A stretch of 64,000 nt of DNA from Streptomyces sp. SID13031 (GTDB lineage: Bacteria > Actinomycetota > Actinomycetes > Propionibacteriales > Kribbellaceae): positions 178,720-242,719 of the forward strand of contig NZ_JAAGLV010000014.1 in NCBI RefSeq assembly GCF_010548305.1. Reading direction: 5' to 3'. Under the pieces are notes generated by a model that was not told the origin of the DNA, ran no database searches, and was given only the letters and a program-made list of their open reading frames with translations. Below, in pieces: positions 43,743 to 52,020 of this stretch. Made by a program: the position numbers and the translations under genes. Position 1 is the stretch's first letter. Each line of letters opens with the position of its first letter.

Positions 43743-45014
43743 ATGGCCAGGGTTGAGTTGCAGCGGTGGCCGGGGCACCCGGATGGGTTCACCCGGGCTG
43801 AGCGGCTGGGTGGGTCGTACGAGTTGTACTTTCCGGATCCGTTGGTGGGGCGGGAGTTCGATCTCAGCGATGAGGTGCTGGCTGCATTGGAGGATGCGGC
43901 TGGGGATTTGGCTCGGCTGGATGCGACCGCGGCGGTGCTGACGAACAGTGAGGCGTTGGCTCGGTTGTTGTTGCGGGCCGAGGCGGTGGGGTCTTCGCAG
44001 ATCGAGGGGCTGGTGGTGGGGGCTCGGCGGTTGTTGAAGGCTGAGGCTTTGCGCGACAACGCGCGGCATCATGACGTGACCGCCGAGGAGGTTCTTGGTG
44101 CTGTCGACGCGATGATGTGGGTGACCGGGTCCGTGCAGATCGGGGACAAGCTCGAGGTCGAGCATCTGCTCGAAGCACACCGGCGCTTGATGGCGCACTC
44201 TCCTCATCGGGAGTTCGGCGGCGAGGTGCGCTACCTGCAGAACTGGATCGGCGGGCGCTCCCCTGCCGAGGCGTACTACGTTCCGCCGCCGGCGCAGGTT
44301 GTGCCCGAACTGCTCGCCGACCTGATGACCTTCATCCGCGAGTCCCCGTTGCCCGTACTGGCCAAGACCGGGATCGCGCATGCGCAGTTCGAGACGATCC
44401 ATCCCTTTGCCGATGGCAACGGTCGCACCGGCCGCGCACTGATTCACCTGGTACTGCGAGCCGAAGGCCTCGTCGAGCGCAGCGTCCCGCCGGTCTCGCT
44501 CTCCCTTGCCACGCACGCGACGCAGTACATCGAAGCCCTCACCGCCTTCCGTCACACCGGCAAGGCGACGAACCCCCGCGCTCGCCGGGCGGCGAACGAA
44601 TGGCTGCTGATGTTCGCCACCGCCTGCAGCCATGCGACAGCCGAAGCCGCCCGTTTCGAGCGCACCGCCGCCGACCTCAAGGTTGCCTGGCGTGAACGCG
44701 CAGCGCCGGTCCGCGCGGGCTCCGCCGTCGACCTGCTGATCGAGACCTTGCCGGCCGCGCCCGTACTGACCCTCACCGCGGCAGCCGAGCTGATCGGCAG
44801 ATCGCAGCAAGCCGCCAACCAGGCCCTGACCCGCCTGACCGAGGCCGCCGTCCTCCGCGAGATCACGGACGGTCGCCGCAACCGTGTCTACGAAGCTCCT
44901 GAACTTATCGATGCCTTCACCCTCCTCGAACGCCGCTTCGCCAGCCCGGCCGCCGATACCCGGATCGAGGCGCCTAGCAGACCGGTTCCGTCAGTGCCAC
45001 GACCAACACGCTGA
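43743..45014 (+). CDS. Fic-family AMPylase-like protein with N-terminal inhibitory motif
   Basis: Predicted 423 aa. The autoinhibitory helix motif SSQIEG is at 84-89 and the Fic catalytic motif HPFADGNGRTGR at 220-231, so this is a class II Fic protein in which the inhibitory Glu (E88) can block ATP. A C-terminal winged helix (about 330-390: TLTAAAELIGRSQQAANQALTRL) follows. It should AMPylate a protein target, possibly controlling its own DNA site. TTCAAG (43712-43717) and CTTGAA (43730-43735) form an inverted repeat just upstream. The ATG is close to AAGGG, so the leader is short. Confidence 0.9.
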   Translation: MARVELQRWPGHPDGFTRAERLGGSYELYFPDPLVGREFDLSDEVLAALEDAAGDLARLDATAAVLTNSEALARLLLRAEAVGSSQIEGLVVGARRLLKAEALRDNARHHDVTAEEVLGAVDAMMWVTGSVQIGDKLEVEHLLEAHRRLMAHSPHREFGGEVRYLQNWIGGRSPAEAYYVPPPAQVVPELLADLMTFIRESPLPVLAKTGIAHAQFETIHPFADGNGRTGRALIHLVLRAEGLVERSVPPVSLSLATHATQYIEALTAFRHTGKATNPRARRAANEWLLMFATACSHATAEAARFERTAADLKVAWRERAAPVRAGSAVDLLIETLPAAPVLTLTAAAELIGRSQQAANQALTRLTEAAVLREITDGRRNRVYEAPELIDAFTLLERRFASPAADTRIEAPSRPVPSVPRPTR

Positions 45015-45049
45015 GCTGATTGACTTTCCTCGCTTCCTCGATGAACAAT

Positions 45050-45065
45050 TCGAACATACGTTCGA
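45050..45065 (+). promoter_or_regulatory. LexA-type SOS box upstream of a DinB gene
   Basis: TCGAACATACGTTCGA is a perfect match to the actinobacterial/Bacillus LexA consensus TCGAAC-N4-GTTCGA. It ends 35 bases before the ATG of the DinB-family gene at 45101, the position of a promoter-blocking operator. Confidence 0.8.
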
Positions 45066-45100
45066 GAGCTGGGCCAAATCGGGGAGTGTGAGGAACTGTG

Positions 45101-45682
45101 ATGCCGGAGCCGTTCGACTGGGAGATCTTGCAGCGGCCGTCTGCGATGGCGATGGTGCGCGGGCAGCTCGGCTTCAGCTGGATGGTGTTGTCGGGGCGGT
45201 TGGCGGCGCTCACCGACGAGCAATACTTCTGGCGGCCGAGCAGTGAGGCGCTGACCGTCGTCCGGCGGCAGTATGCGGGGCGGTTCAGGTCGCTCGGGTC
45301 GGGTGAGTGGGTGGCGCAATGGCCGGACGAGCCGGATCACCGCGGGCCGCGAACGATCGCGTGGCTGATCGCACATCTGACCGAGACGTTCTTCGAGCGC
45401 TGGGAGTGGACGTTCGGGGCGAGCCAACAAGGCCGGGCAGACATCACCCTGCACGGCAACGCCCAGGACGCGGTCGCCTGGCTAGCTCACTGGGTGGACG
45501 CCTGGCGTGACTCGATCGCCGAGCTCGACGAGCAGGAGGCGATGTCCATCGGCCTGAGCCAAGCAACCGAGCTAGACGCCGCCGAGCCGTTCGGCCACGT
45601 GATCCTCCGCCTCAACCGCGAGCTCATCCATCACGGCTCGGAAATCATGACGCTGCAGGACCTCCACGCCCTGGCCGCCTGA
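45101..45682 (+). CDS. DinB-superfamily protein under a probable SOS operator
   Basis: Predicted 193 aa. DinB-like helices with candidate metal ligands in IAHLTETFFERWEW (His) and LNRELIHHGSEIM (His pair). The name comes from a damage-inducible Bacillus gene; most members are not DNA polymerases and this one is unrelated to DNA polymerase IV. ATG at 45101 has GAGGA 6-7 bases upstream. The perfect LexA box just ahead suggests induction by DNA damage. Substrate unknown. Confidence 0.85.
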   Translation: MPEPFDWEILQRPSAMAMVRGQLGFSWMVLSGRLAALTDEQYFWRPSSEALTVVRRQYAGRFRSLGSGEWVAQWPDEPDHRGPRTIAWLIAHLTETFFERWEWTFGASQQGRADITLHGNAQDAVAWLAHWVDAWRDSIAELDEQEAMSIGLSQATELDAAEPFGHVILRLNRELIHHGSEIMTLQDLHALAA

Positions 45683-45780
45683 CCCGCCGATTGACCCACC
45701 CGATCCCCTGGCCGTCGAGGCGGAGGCCACTCCATCCACCGCTCAGGAGTGCGCCTCGGCGGCCAGGCCCCAGGCAGATG

Positions 45781-46304
45781 CAGTACGGCCGAGATCGGCG
45801 ACCCCGTCAGCCGCCGAACCACCTCGCCGAGAATGAACCCGAACGTCACAGCGTGATACCCGACCCGAGTCCCCGGCGCCCACCACGGCTCCAGCGAAGC
45901 GACCACCGCGCACATCGCATCCCAGTCGCAGAACCGCTCCAAGGTCAGCTCCGCAGGCACCGCAGGCACCCCGCCGAATGCGTCAGCACGTGCCGCACGG
46001 TCGTCGACGACTTGCCATGAGCGCCGAACTCCGGCCACACCGAAGCCACCAAGGTGTCGTAGGAGAGCATCCCCTGTTCCACCAGCACGTGGACGACGGT
46101 CGAGGTCACCCCTTTGACCGTCGAGGCGGCATAGAACAGCGTGTCCGACGTGACCGGCCGGCCCGTCACCCCATCGGCGACGCCGGCCACCGCGTCCACG
46201 ATCAGCTCGCCACGGCGGTACACGGCGGCCTGTACGCCGTCCTCCGAACCCGACGCGACCAAGCCGTCGAGCAGCACCTGAACCTGCTTCTGAAGCTCGC
46301 TCAT
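45781..46304 (-). pseudogene. Frameshifted, truncated serine hydrolase (beta-lactamase class C fold)
   Basis: The frame from ATG 46304 (GGAGGAA upstream) carries GLVASGSEDGVQAAVYRRGELIVDAVAGVADG and the catalytic SxxK motif in AASTVKG. At about 45969-45973 it breaks in HVLTHSAG; the next frame continues VPAVPAELTLERFCDWDAMCAVVASLEPWWAPGTRVGYHAVTFGFILGEVVRRLTG with the Tyr motif, then ends after ISAVL. About 200 C-terminal residues are missing. One G lost from a GGGG run explains the shift; the truncation is separate. Confidence 0.8.
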
Positions 46305-46403
46305 ACCAGTTCCTCCCACCCGCAGATCATCGCCTCGCTGGCGACGCTCAGTACTGGGTCGGAACCGTTGAGCAAAATTTGACATTGCACCGAGATGCGT
46401 TTT

Positions 46404-46450
46404 TCACACAACATGTGCGCTCCTCGGCGAGTCGAGGCACTAGATGTGGG
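46404..46450 (+). promoter_or_regulatory. Two candidate NrdR boxes 31 bp apart
   Basis: TCACACAACATGTGCG (46404-46419) and AGGCACTAGATGTGGG (46435-46450) share the core CAC-W-A-S-ATGTG. Their starts are 31 bp apart, three helical turns, the spacing NrdR repressors use. They lie at the promoter region (TTGACA at 46379-46384) upstream of the cobalamin riboswitch and nrdAB. Confidence 0.65.
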
Positions 46451-46465
46451 GGTAGTGGGGTTAAG

Positions 46466-46585
46466 GTCTCTGCACTGGTCGTCAGGGGAATCCGGTGAGA
46501 ATCCGGGGCTGCCCCGCAGCGGTAAGCGGATAAGCAGTCCCCGTGAGCCCGAATACCTGCGGCCGGTGCGCGTACCGCCGGTGCG
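46466..46585 (+). promoter_or_regulatory. Cobalamin (B12) riboswitch controlling nrdAB
   Basis: Conserved cobalamin-riboswitch core in the leader: GGGAATCCGGTGAGAATCC at about 46485-46503, GCTGCCCCGCAGCGGTAA at 46509-46526, and a B12-box-like AGCCCGAATACCTGC at 46546-46560. About 200 bases of leader follow before nrdA and may hold the expression platform. In Streptomyces the class Ia nrdABS operon is switched off by B12 through such an element, while a B12-dependent class II enzyme takes over. The boundary values are estimates. Confidence 0.92.
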
Positions 46586-46782
46586 CGCTGTCCGAGACCT
46601 CGAGGGCGGGTCGCAGGGCGAGACAGCAGCAGACCGTCGGGTTGGCGCGCAGCAGCGTTGGATAGCGATGCGCGGGCAGCCCACGGGTGGAGTCAGGGCT
46701 CCTCGACGATCTGCGTAGCGTGTCCCGTCATGCGCTGCCCCGGGGTCCCGGTCGTCAAGAGACTCGCGTGGAGAGAGCGCTT

Positions 46783-49722
46783 GTGACCATCGTTTCGCCA
46801 TCCCAGTCAGGCACCGCAAAGCCGGCCGCGGCCGGACCGAACCAGCTCACCGTCGTACGGCGTGACGGCAACAGCACCGCGTTCGACCCGACCAAGATCT
46901 CGGTCGCGCTCAGCAAGGCGTTCCTCGCCGTCGAGGGCACCGAGGCCGGCGGCAGTCACCGCGTCCGCGACCTGATCGCCGACCTGACGGCCCGTGTGGT
47001 CGACACGCTGACCAGCCGTGGCGACGCCCGGCGCAGCGTCCAGGTCGAGGACATCCAGGACCAGGTCGAACTGGCGCTGATGCGAGCCGGTGAGCACCAG
47101 GTCGCTCGCGCCTACGTGCTCTACCGCGAGGAGCGCACCAAGGCCCGTACGCCGGAGAACGCCGCCGAGCTCAGCACCCAGCCAGTGATCAACGTCCGCG
47201 CCGCTGACGGCAGCACTGCTCCGCTGGACGTCGACCGGCTCCGCGTGATCGTCGCCGAGGCAGCGGCGGGCCTCGACTCCGTCGACGCCGAGCTGATCCT
47301 CAACGAGACCCTCGGCTCCTGCTACGACGGCATCGCCCAGCACGAGGTCGAGCTCGCCCTGGTGATGGCGGCCCGTGGCTATGTGGAGACGGAGCCGGAG
47401 TACAGCTTCGCCGCGTCCCGCCTGCTGCTCGACCAGATCCGTCGCGAGACGCTCGGCCGGGTGCACGGTGAGCCTCGGCAGGCGAGCCAGGCCGACATGG
47501 CCACGGCGTACGTCGACTACTTCCCGCAGTACATCCAGACCGGGATCGAGGCCGGCCTGCTCGACCCCGAGCTGGCCACCTTCGACCTGGCCAGGCTGGC
47601 CGCGGCGATCAAGCCCGAGCGCGACCTGGACTTCGCCTTCCTCGGCCTGCAGACCCTGTACGACCGCTACCTGTTGCACATCGACAAGATCCGGTTCGAG
47701 CTCCCGCAGGCCTTCTTCCTCCGCGTCGCGATGGGCATCTCACTGAAGGAGGAGAACCGCGAGGACCGCGCGATCGAGTTCTACGAGCTGCTCAGCTCGT
47801 TCCGGTTCATGTCGTCGACGCCGACGCTGTTCAACTCCGGTACCACCCGGCCGCAGCTGTCGTCGTGCTTCCTGACCACCGTCGACGACGACCTGTCCGG
47901 CATCTTCGCGGGGATCCGCAACAACGCCCTGCTGGCCAAGTACTCCGGTGGCCTGGGCAACGACTGGACCCCGGTCCGCGGTATCGGCGCGAAGATCCGC
48001 GGTACCAACGGCGAGTCGCAGGGCGTCGTACCGTTCCTCAAGATCGCCAACGACACCGCCGTCGCGGTCAACCAGGGCGGCAAGCGCAAGGGCGCGGTCT
48101 GCGCGTACCTCGAGACCTGGCACATGGACATCGAGGAGTTCCTCGACCTGCGCAAGAACACCGGTGACGAGCGTCGCCGCACGCACGATATGAACACCGC
48201 CAACTGGGTGCCCGACCTGTTCCTGCGGCGGGTCGAGGCCGGTGGCGACTGGACGCTCTTCTCTCCGGATGAGGTCCCCGACCTGCACGACCTGTATGGC
48301 GCGGCCTTCGCCACGGCGTACGAGAACTACGAGCAGGCCGCCGACCGTGGTGAGATCCGGGTGTTCCGCCGGGTCAAGGCCGTCGACCTGTGGCGCCGGA
48401 TGCTGACCGTGCTGTTCGAGACCGGTCACCCGTGGATCACCTTCAAGGACGCGTGCAACCTGCGTTCGCCGCAGCAGCACGACGGCGTCGTGCACTCGTC
48501 GAACCTGTGCACCGAGATCACCCTGAACACCACTGTCGACGAGACGGCGGTCTGCAACCTGGGCTCGGTCAACCTGGTCGCCCACCTGACCGACACCGGT
48601 CTGGACGCCGAGCTGATCCGCGACACCGTGAAGACGGCCGTCCGGATGCTCGACAACGTGATCGACGTGAACTTCTACACGACGCCCGAGTCGGAGCGCG
48701 CCAACCAGCGTCACCGCCCGGTCGGCCTCGGCCTGATGGGCTTCGCGGACTCGCTCTTCGCACTGCGCATCCCGTACTCCTCCGACGCCGCCGTCGCGTT
48801 CGCCGACAGCTCGATGGAGCAGATCAGCTATCACGCGATCGAGGCGTCGAGCGATCTGGCCGCCGAGCGCGGCCGGTACCAGACGTACGAGGGCTCGCTG
48901 TGGAGCCAGGGCGTCCTGCCGATCGATTCGCTCGAGCTGCTCCGCGAGGCGCGCAACGGCGACCTGACCGTCGACACGGGCAAGCTGCTCGACTGGGACG
49001 CGCTGCGCGGCAAGGTCCTGCGCGACGGCATGCGCAACTCCAACGTGCTGGCGATCGCGCCGACCGCGACGATCTCCAACATCTGCGGGGTCAGCCAGTC
49101 GATCGAACCGATCTACCGCAACCTGTTCGTGAAGTCGAACATGTCCGGTGAGTTCACCGTCGCGAACCCGTACCTCGTCGCCGACCTGAAGGCGCGCGGG
49201 CTGTGGGACCAGGTGATGGTGTCCGACCTGAAGTACCACGACGGCATCCTGTCCCAGATCGACCGCGTCCCGGCCGACCTGCAGGAGCTGTACGCGACCG
49301 CGTTCGAGATGGACCCGATGTGGCTCATCAAGGCGGCTTCGCGTCGGCAGAAGTGGCTCGACCAAGCGCAGTCGCTCAACCTCTACATGACCGCGCCGTC
49401 GGGCAAGGCGCTCGACGAGCTGTACCGGTCGGCGTGGCGTTACGGCCTCAAGACCACGTACTACCTGCGCTCCCAGTCGGCCACGCACGTGGAGAAGTCG
49501 ACGATCAAGGGCACGGACGGCCGGCTCAACGCGGTACCGGTCAGTCCTGCCGCAGCACCCGCGCCGGTAGCAGCCGCACCGGTGGCATCTCCGGTCGCGT
49601 CGCCTGTGGCCGTCGTACCGGCTACTCCCCCGCCGGCTCCGGCAGTGGAGATGGACGACTCGTTGCTGGATGCACCCAACGTCTGCCTGATCACCGACCC
49701 CGACTGCGAGGCCTGCCAGTGA
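46783..49722 (+). CDS. nrdA: Class Ia ribonucleoside-diphosphate reductase, alpha subunit
   Basis: Predicted 979 aa. An N-terminal ATP-cone begins at about 20 (QLTVVRRDGNSTAFDPTKISVALSKA) and gives allosteric activity control. The catalytic barrel has SSCFLTTVDDDLSGIF, the NLCTEI active-site Cys region, and PTATISNICGVSQSIEP. A Pro/Ala-rich linker leads to a C-terminal CLITDPDCEACQ Cys tail for re-reduction. GTG at 46783 follows GGAGAGAG by about 6 bases. It reduces ribonucleotides to deoxyribonucleotides with NrdB, and its stop overlaps nrdB (GTGA). Confidence 0.96.
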   Translation: MTIVSPSQSGTAKPAAAGPNQLTVVRRDGNSTAFDPTKISVALSKAFLAVEGTEAGGSHRVRDLIADLTARVVDTLTSRGDARRSVQVEDIQDQVELALMRAGEHQVARAYVLYREERTKARTPENAAELSTQPVINVRAADGSTAPLDVDRLRVIVAEAAAGLDSVDAELILNETLGSCYDGIAQHEVELALVMAARGYVETEPEYSFAASRLLLDQIRRETLGRVHGEPRQASQADMATAYVDYFPQYIQTGIEAGLLDPELATFDLARLAAAIKPERDLDFAFLGLQTLYDRYLLHIDKIRFELPQAFFLRVAMGISLKEENREDRAIEFYELLSSFRFMSSTPTLFNSGTTRPQLSSCFLTTVDDDLSGIFAGIRNNALLAKYSGGLGNDWTPVRGIGAKIRGTNGESQGVVPFLKIANDTAVAVNQGGKRKGAVCAYLETWHMDIEEFLDLRKNTGDERRRTHDMNTANWVPDLFLRRVEAGGDWTLFSPDEVPDLHDLYGAAFATAYENYEQAADRGEIRVFRRVKAVDLWRRMLTVLFETGHPWITFKDACNLRSPQQHDGVVHSSNLCTEITLNTTVDETAVCNLGSVNLVAHLTDTGLDAELIRDTVKTAVRMLDNVIDVNFYTTPESERANQRHRPVGLGLMGFADSLFALRIPYSSDAAVAFADSSMEQISYHAIEASSDLAAERGRYQTYEGSLWSQGVLPIDSLELLREARNGDLTVDTGKLLDWDALRGKVLRDGMRNSNVLAIAPTATISNICGVSQSIEPIYRNLFVKSNMSGEFTVANPYLVADLKARGLWDQVMVSDLKYHDGILSQIDRVPADLQELYATAFEMDPMWLIKAASRRQKWLDQAQSLNLYMTAPSGKALDELYRSAWRYGLKTTYYLRSQSATHVEKSTIKGTDGRLNAVPVSPAAAPAPVAAAPVASPVASPVAVVPATPPPAPAVEMDDSLLDAPNVCLITDPDCEACQ

Positions 49723-50786
49723 CCACCACCAGCAACGTGACCGGGCTGGGCTCGATCGCCGTCGGCGCGTCCCGGATCGAGGTCGCCGACAAGGCGATGA
49801 TCAACGCCCGCGCGGACGTGAACCAACTGCTGCCGCTCAAGTACCAGTGGGCCTGGGACAAATACCTTGCCGGCTGCAACAACCACTGGATGCCGACCGA
49901 GGTCTCCATGCAGGCCGACATCGCGCTGTGGAAGTCGAAAGACGGCCTGACCGCGGACGAGCGGCTGATGCTGAAGCGCAACCTCGGCTTCTTCGCCACC
50001 GCGGAGTCGCTGGTCGCGAACAACATCGTGCTCGCGGTCTACCGTCAGCTGACCAACCCCGAGTGCCGCCAGTACCTGCTCCGCCAGGCGTTCGAGGAGG
50101 CCGTGCACACGCACACCTTCCAGTACATCTGCACCTCGCTCGGGCTGGACGAGGGCGAGCTGTTCAACATGTACCGCGAGGTGCCGTCGATCTCCGACAA
50201 GGACGCCTGGGCGCTGAAGTACACCCAGCACCTGGAGGACCCGGACTTCAAGACCGGTACGCCGGAGACCGACACGGACTTCCTGCGCGACCTGATCGCC
50301 TTCTATGTGGTCTTCGAGGGCATGTGGTTCTACACCGGTTTCGCGCAGATCCTGTCGCTCGGCCGGCGCAACAAGATGGTCGGCATCGCCGAGCAGTACC
50401 AGTACATCCTGCGCGACGAGTCGATCCACCTGAACTTCGGCATCGACTGCATCAACCAGATCAAGCAGGAGAACCCGCACCTGTGGACCGAGGCGTTCCA
50501 GGCCGAGGTCCGGCAGATGCTGACCGAGGCGTGTGAGCTCGAGGTCGCCTACGGCCGCGCGACAATGCCGAACGGCATGCTCGGCCTGACCGCCGACCTG
50601 TGCGAGCAGTACATGCACTTCGTCACCGACCGGCGCGCCGAGCAGATCGGCATCGCCCCGATCTTCGGCGAGACCCGCAACCCGTTCGGCTGGATGTCCG
50701 AGATGATGGACCTGAAGAAGGAGAAGAACTTCTTCGAGTCCCGGGTGATCGAGTACCAGTCGGGCGGCGGCCTGAGCTGGGACTGA
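49719..50786 (+). CDS. nrdB: Class Ia ribonucleotide reductase, beta subunit
   Basis: Predicted 355 aa ferritin-like radical subunit. Iron ligands are in SLVANNIVLAV (Glu region), FEEAVHTHTFQYI (E and H) and RDESIHLNFG (E, H), and the radical Tyr is expected in FEEAVHTHTFQYIC. GTG at 49719 overlaps the nrdA stop. Unlike the Streptomyces nrdABS operon no AraC-like nrdS follows; a terminator at 50797-50825 closes the operon. Confidence 0.96.
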   Translation: MTTTSNVTGLGSIAVGASRIEVADKAMINARADVNQLLPLKYQWAWDKYLAGCNNHWMPTEVSMQADIALWKSKDGLTADERLMLKRNLGFFATAESLVANNIVLAVYRQLTNPECRQYLLRQAFEEAVHTHTFQYICTSLGLDEGELFNMYREVPSISDKDAWALKYTQHLEDPDFKTGTPETDTDFLRDLIAFYVVFEGMWFYTGFAQILSLGRRNKMVGIAEQYQYILRDESIHLNFGIDCINQIKQENPHLWTEAFQAEVRQMLTEACELEVAYGRATMPNGMLGLTADLCEQYMHFVTDRRAEQIGIAPIFGETRNPFGWMSEMMDLKKEKNFFESRVIEYQSGGGLSWD

Positions 50787-50796
50787 GCCCACCCGT

Positions 50797-50825
50797 CCGG
50801 GGAACCGCCTCCCGCGGTTCCCCGG
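50797..50825 (+). terminator. Terminator of nrdAB
   Basis: CCGGGGAACCGC (50797-50808), loop CTCCC, GCGGTTCCCCGG (50814-50825): a perfect 12-bp stem starting 11 bases after the nrdB stop. Confidence 0.85.
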
Positions 50826-50828
50826 ACC

Positions 50829-51950
50829 TGACGATCGTCCTCGACTGGGGCTGGTATGCGTGGATCGCCGCCCTGGCGATCGCGGCCGTCGCGCTGATCG
50901 TTGCCGCCTTGCGGTCCAGGCCGGTACTACGAACTGCCGCGGTGGTTGCCGCCGTCGCCATGGTCGCGGCCGGAATCCTCGGGGCCCACATCCCGCCGAT
51001 CACGTCGGCCGGCTGGGAGGCCGGATCGGACACTGTCCTGATCGCGGCGGACGACAAGCTCGCAATCACGCTGACCCAGGAGACTCCTGCGCTGCGGGGC
51101 CGTGCGATCTCCGATGGCCGCGAGCTGTGGAAGAACAGTTTCGGCAGCTCAGGCACGGTTCGGTGGCAGCAGTTGGGAACGAATGCCGTACTCCTCTACG
51201 GCGACAGCGGCAGCTCCCAACGGGACAACCAGGCCTCAGTCGTCTCGATCTCCGATGGCAAGACCCGCTGGCAGCAGGACGTCGGACAGCAGGAGCCGTT
51301 CACCACGAACGGCGACGGTGAGGCGACCGCCGGGTCGGGTGGACAGAGCTCCTACAACCCGAGGCGTTGGGTACCCCGATCCGACTGGATCGTCATCCGC
51401 GGCGGTTCCGAGTCGACGCCGGTCACCGTGCTCGACGCACGCACTGGCCAGGTGGCAGCCACGGTACGGGCAAAAAGCAACGACTTCGTTGTCGCCGGCA
51501 AGAGCTTCGTCGAATTCGATGACACCAAGTTCGGCCGTCGGCTGGCCAAGGGAACTCCGCTTGCGGGCGGGCAACCCTGACAGGCCGAGTTCAGACGCTC
51601 CAACAGCCAGGAGTCGCTGGACGTCGTCGACGGCAAGGCGCGAGCCCTCTATGACACCAAGGCTGTCTACGTCGACCCCGAGAGCGGCAACCTGCGCGAG
51701 GCTGCCATCGGGGACGACTGGTCCGTGAACTGGTTCAACGGCGGCTTCGGCGGCCGGTACGTCGCGGTCAAGCAGCGCGACCGCGATCGATTGGTCACCG
51801 CCTGGGCAGTGGCCGACACCGTCACCGGCAAGCTGGTGAACCTCGCCGGACGCGGACAGACGGTCGACCGCCGGATCCCGCCAACGCGTCGAGTCCGCCG
51901 CCATCGTCGTCCAGCTAGGCCAACGAATCCTGGTGCTCCGCAAGGACTGA
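50829..51950 (+). pseudogene. PQQ-type beta-propeller protein, broken by stop and frameshift
   Basis: The frame opens with two membrane helices (WYAWIAALAIAAVALIV, VVAAVAMVAAGILG) and continues with propeller blades (SDGRELWKNSFG, SISDGKTRWQQDV, VLDARTGQVAATV). An in-frame TGA interrupts it at 51578-51580, after which the same frame goes on (SLDVVDGKARALYDTKAVYVDPESG, AVADTVTGKLV). At about 51880-51895 a frameshift leads to the native end VESAAIVVQLGQRILVLRKD and TGA at 51948. No ATG/GTG/TTG opens the frame after the nrdB terminator. Three defects argue for a dead gene rather than one sequencing error. Confidence 0.82.
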
Positions 51951-52020
51951 ACCAGCTCACGAGGCGAGACGCCGGCGGGTAGCGGCGTACCGGGCAGGGC
52001 GACGACTGCGTTCTGCAGTT

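Noticed and set aside
45101..45682. Reading this DinB gene as DNA polymerase IV
   Set aside because: It lacks all Y-family polymerase motifs; it belongs to the DinB metal-fold superfamily.
47740..49488. A 582-codon frame antisense to nrdA
   Set aside because: Codon-bias shadow of a well-identified essential gene.
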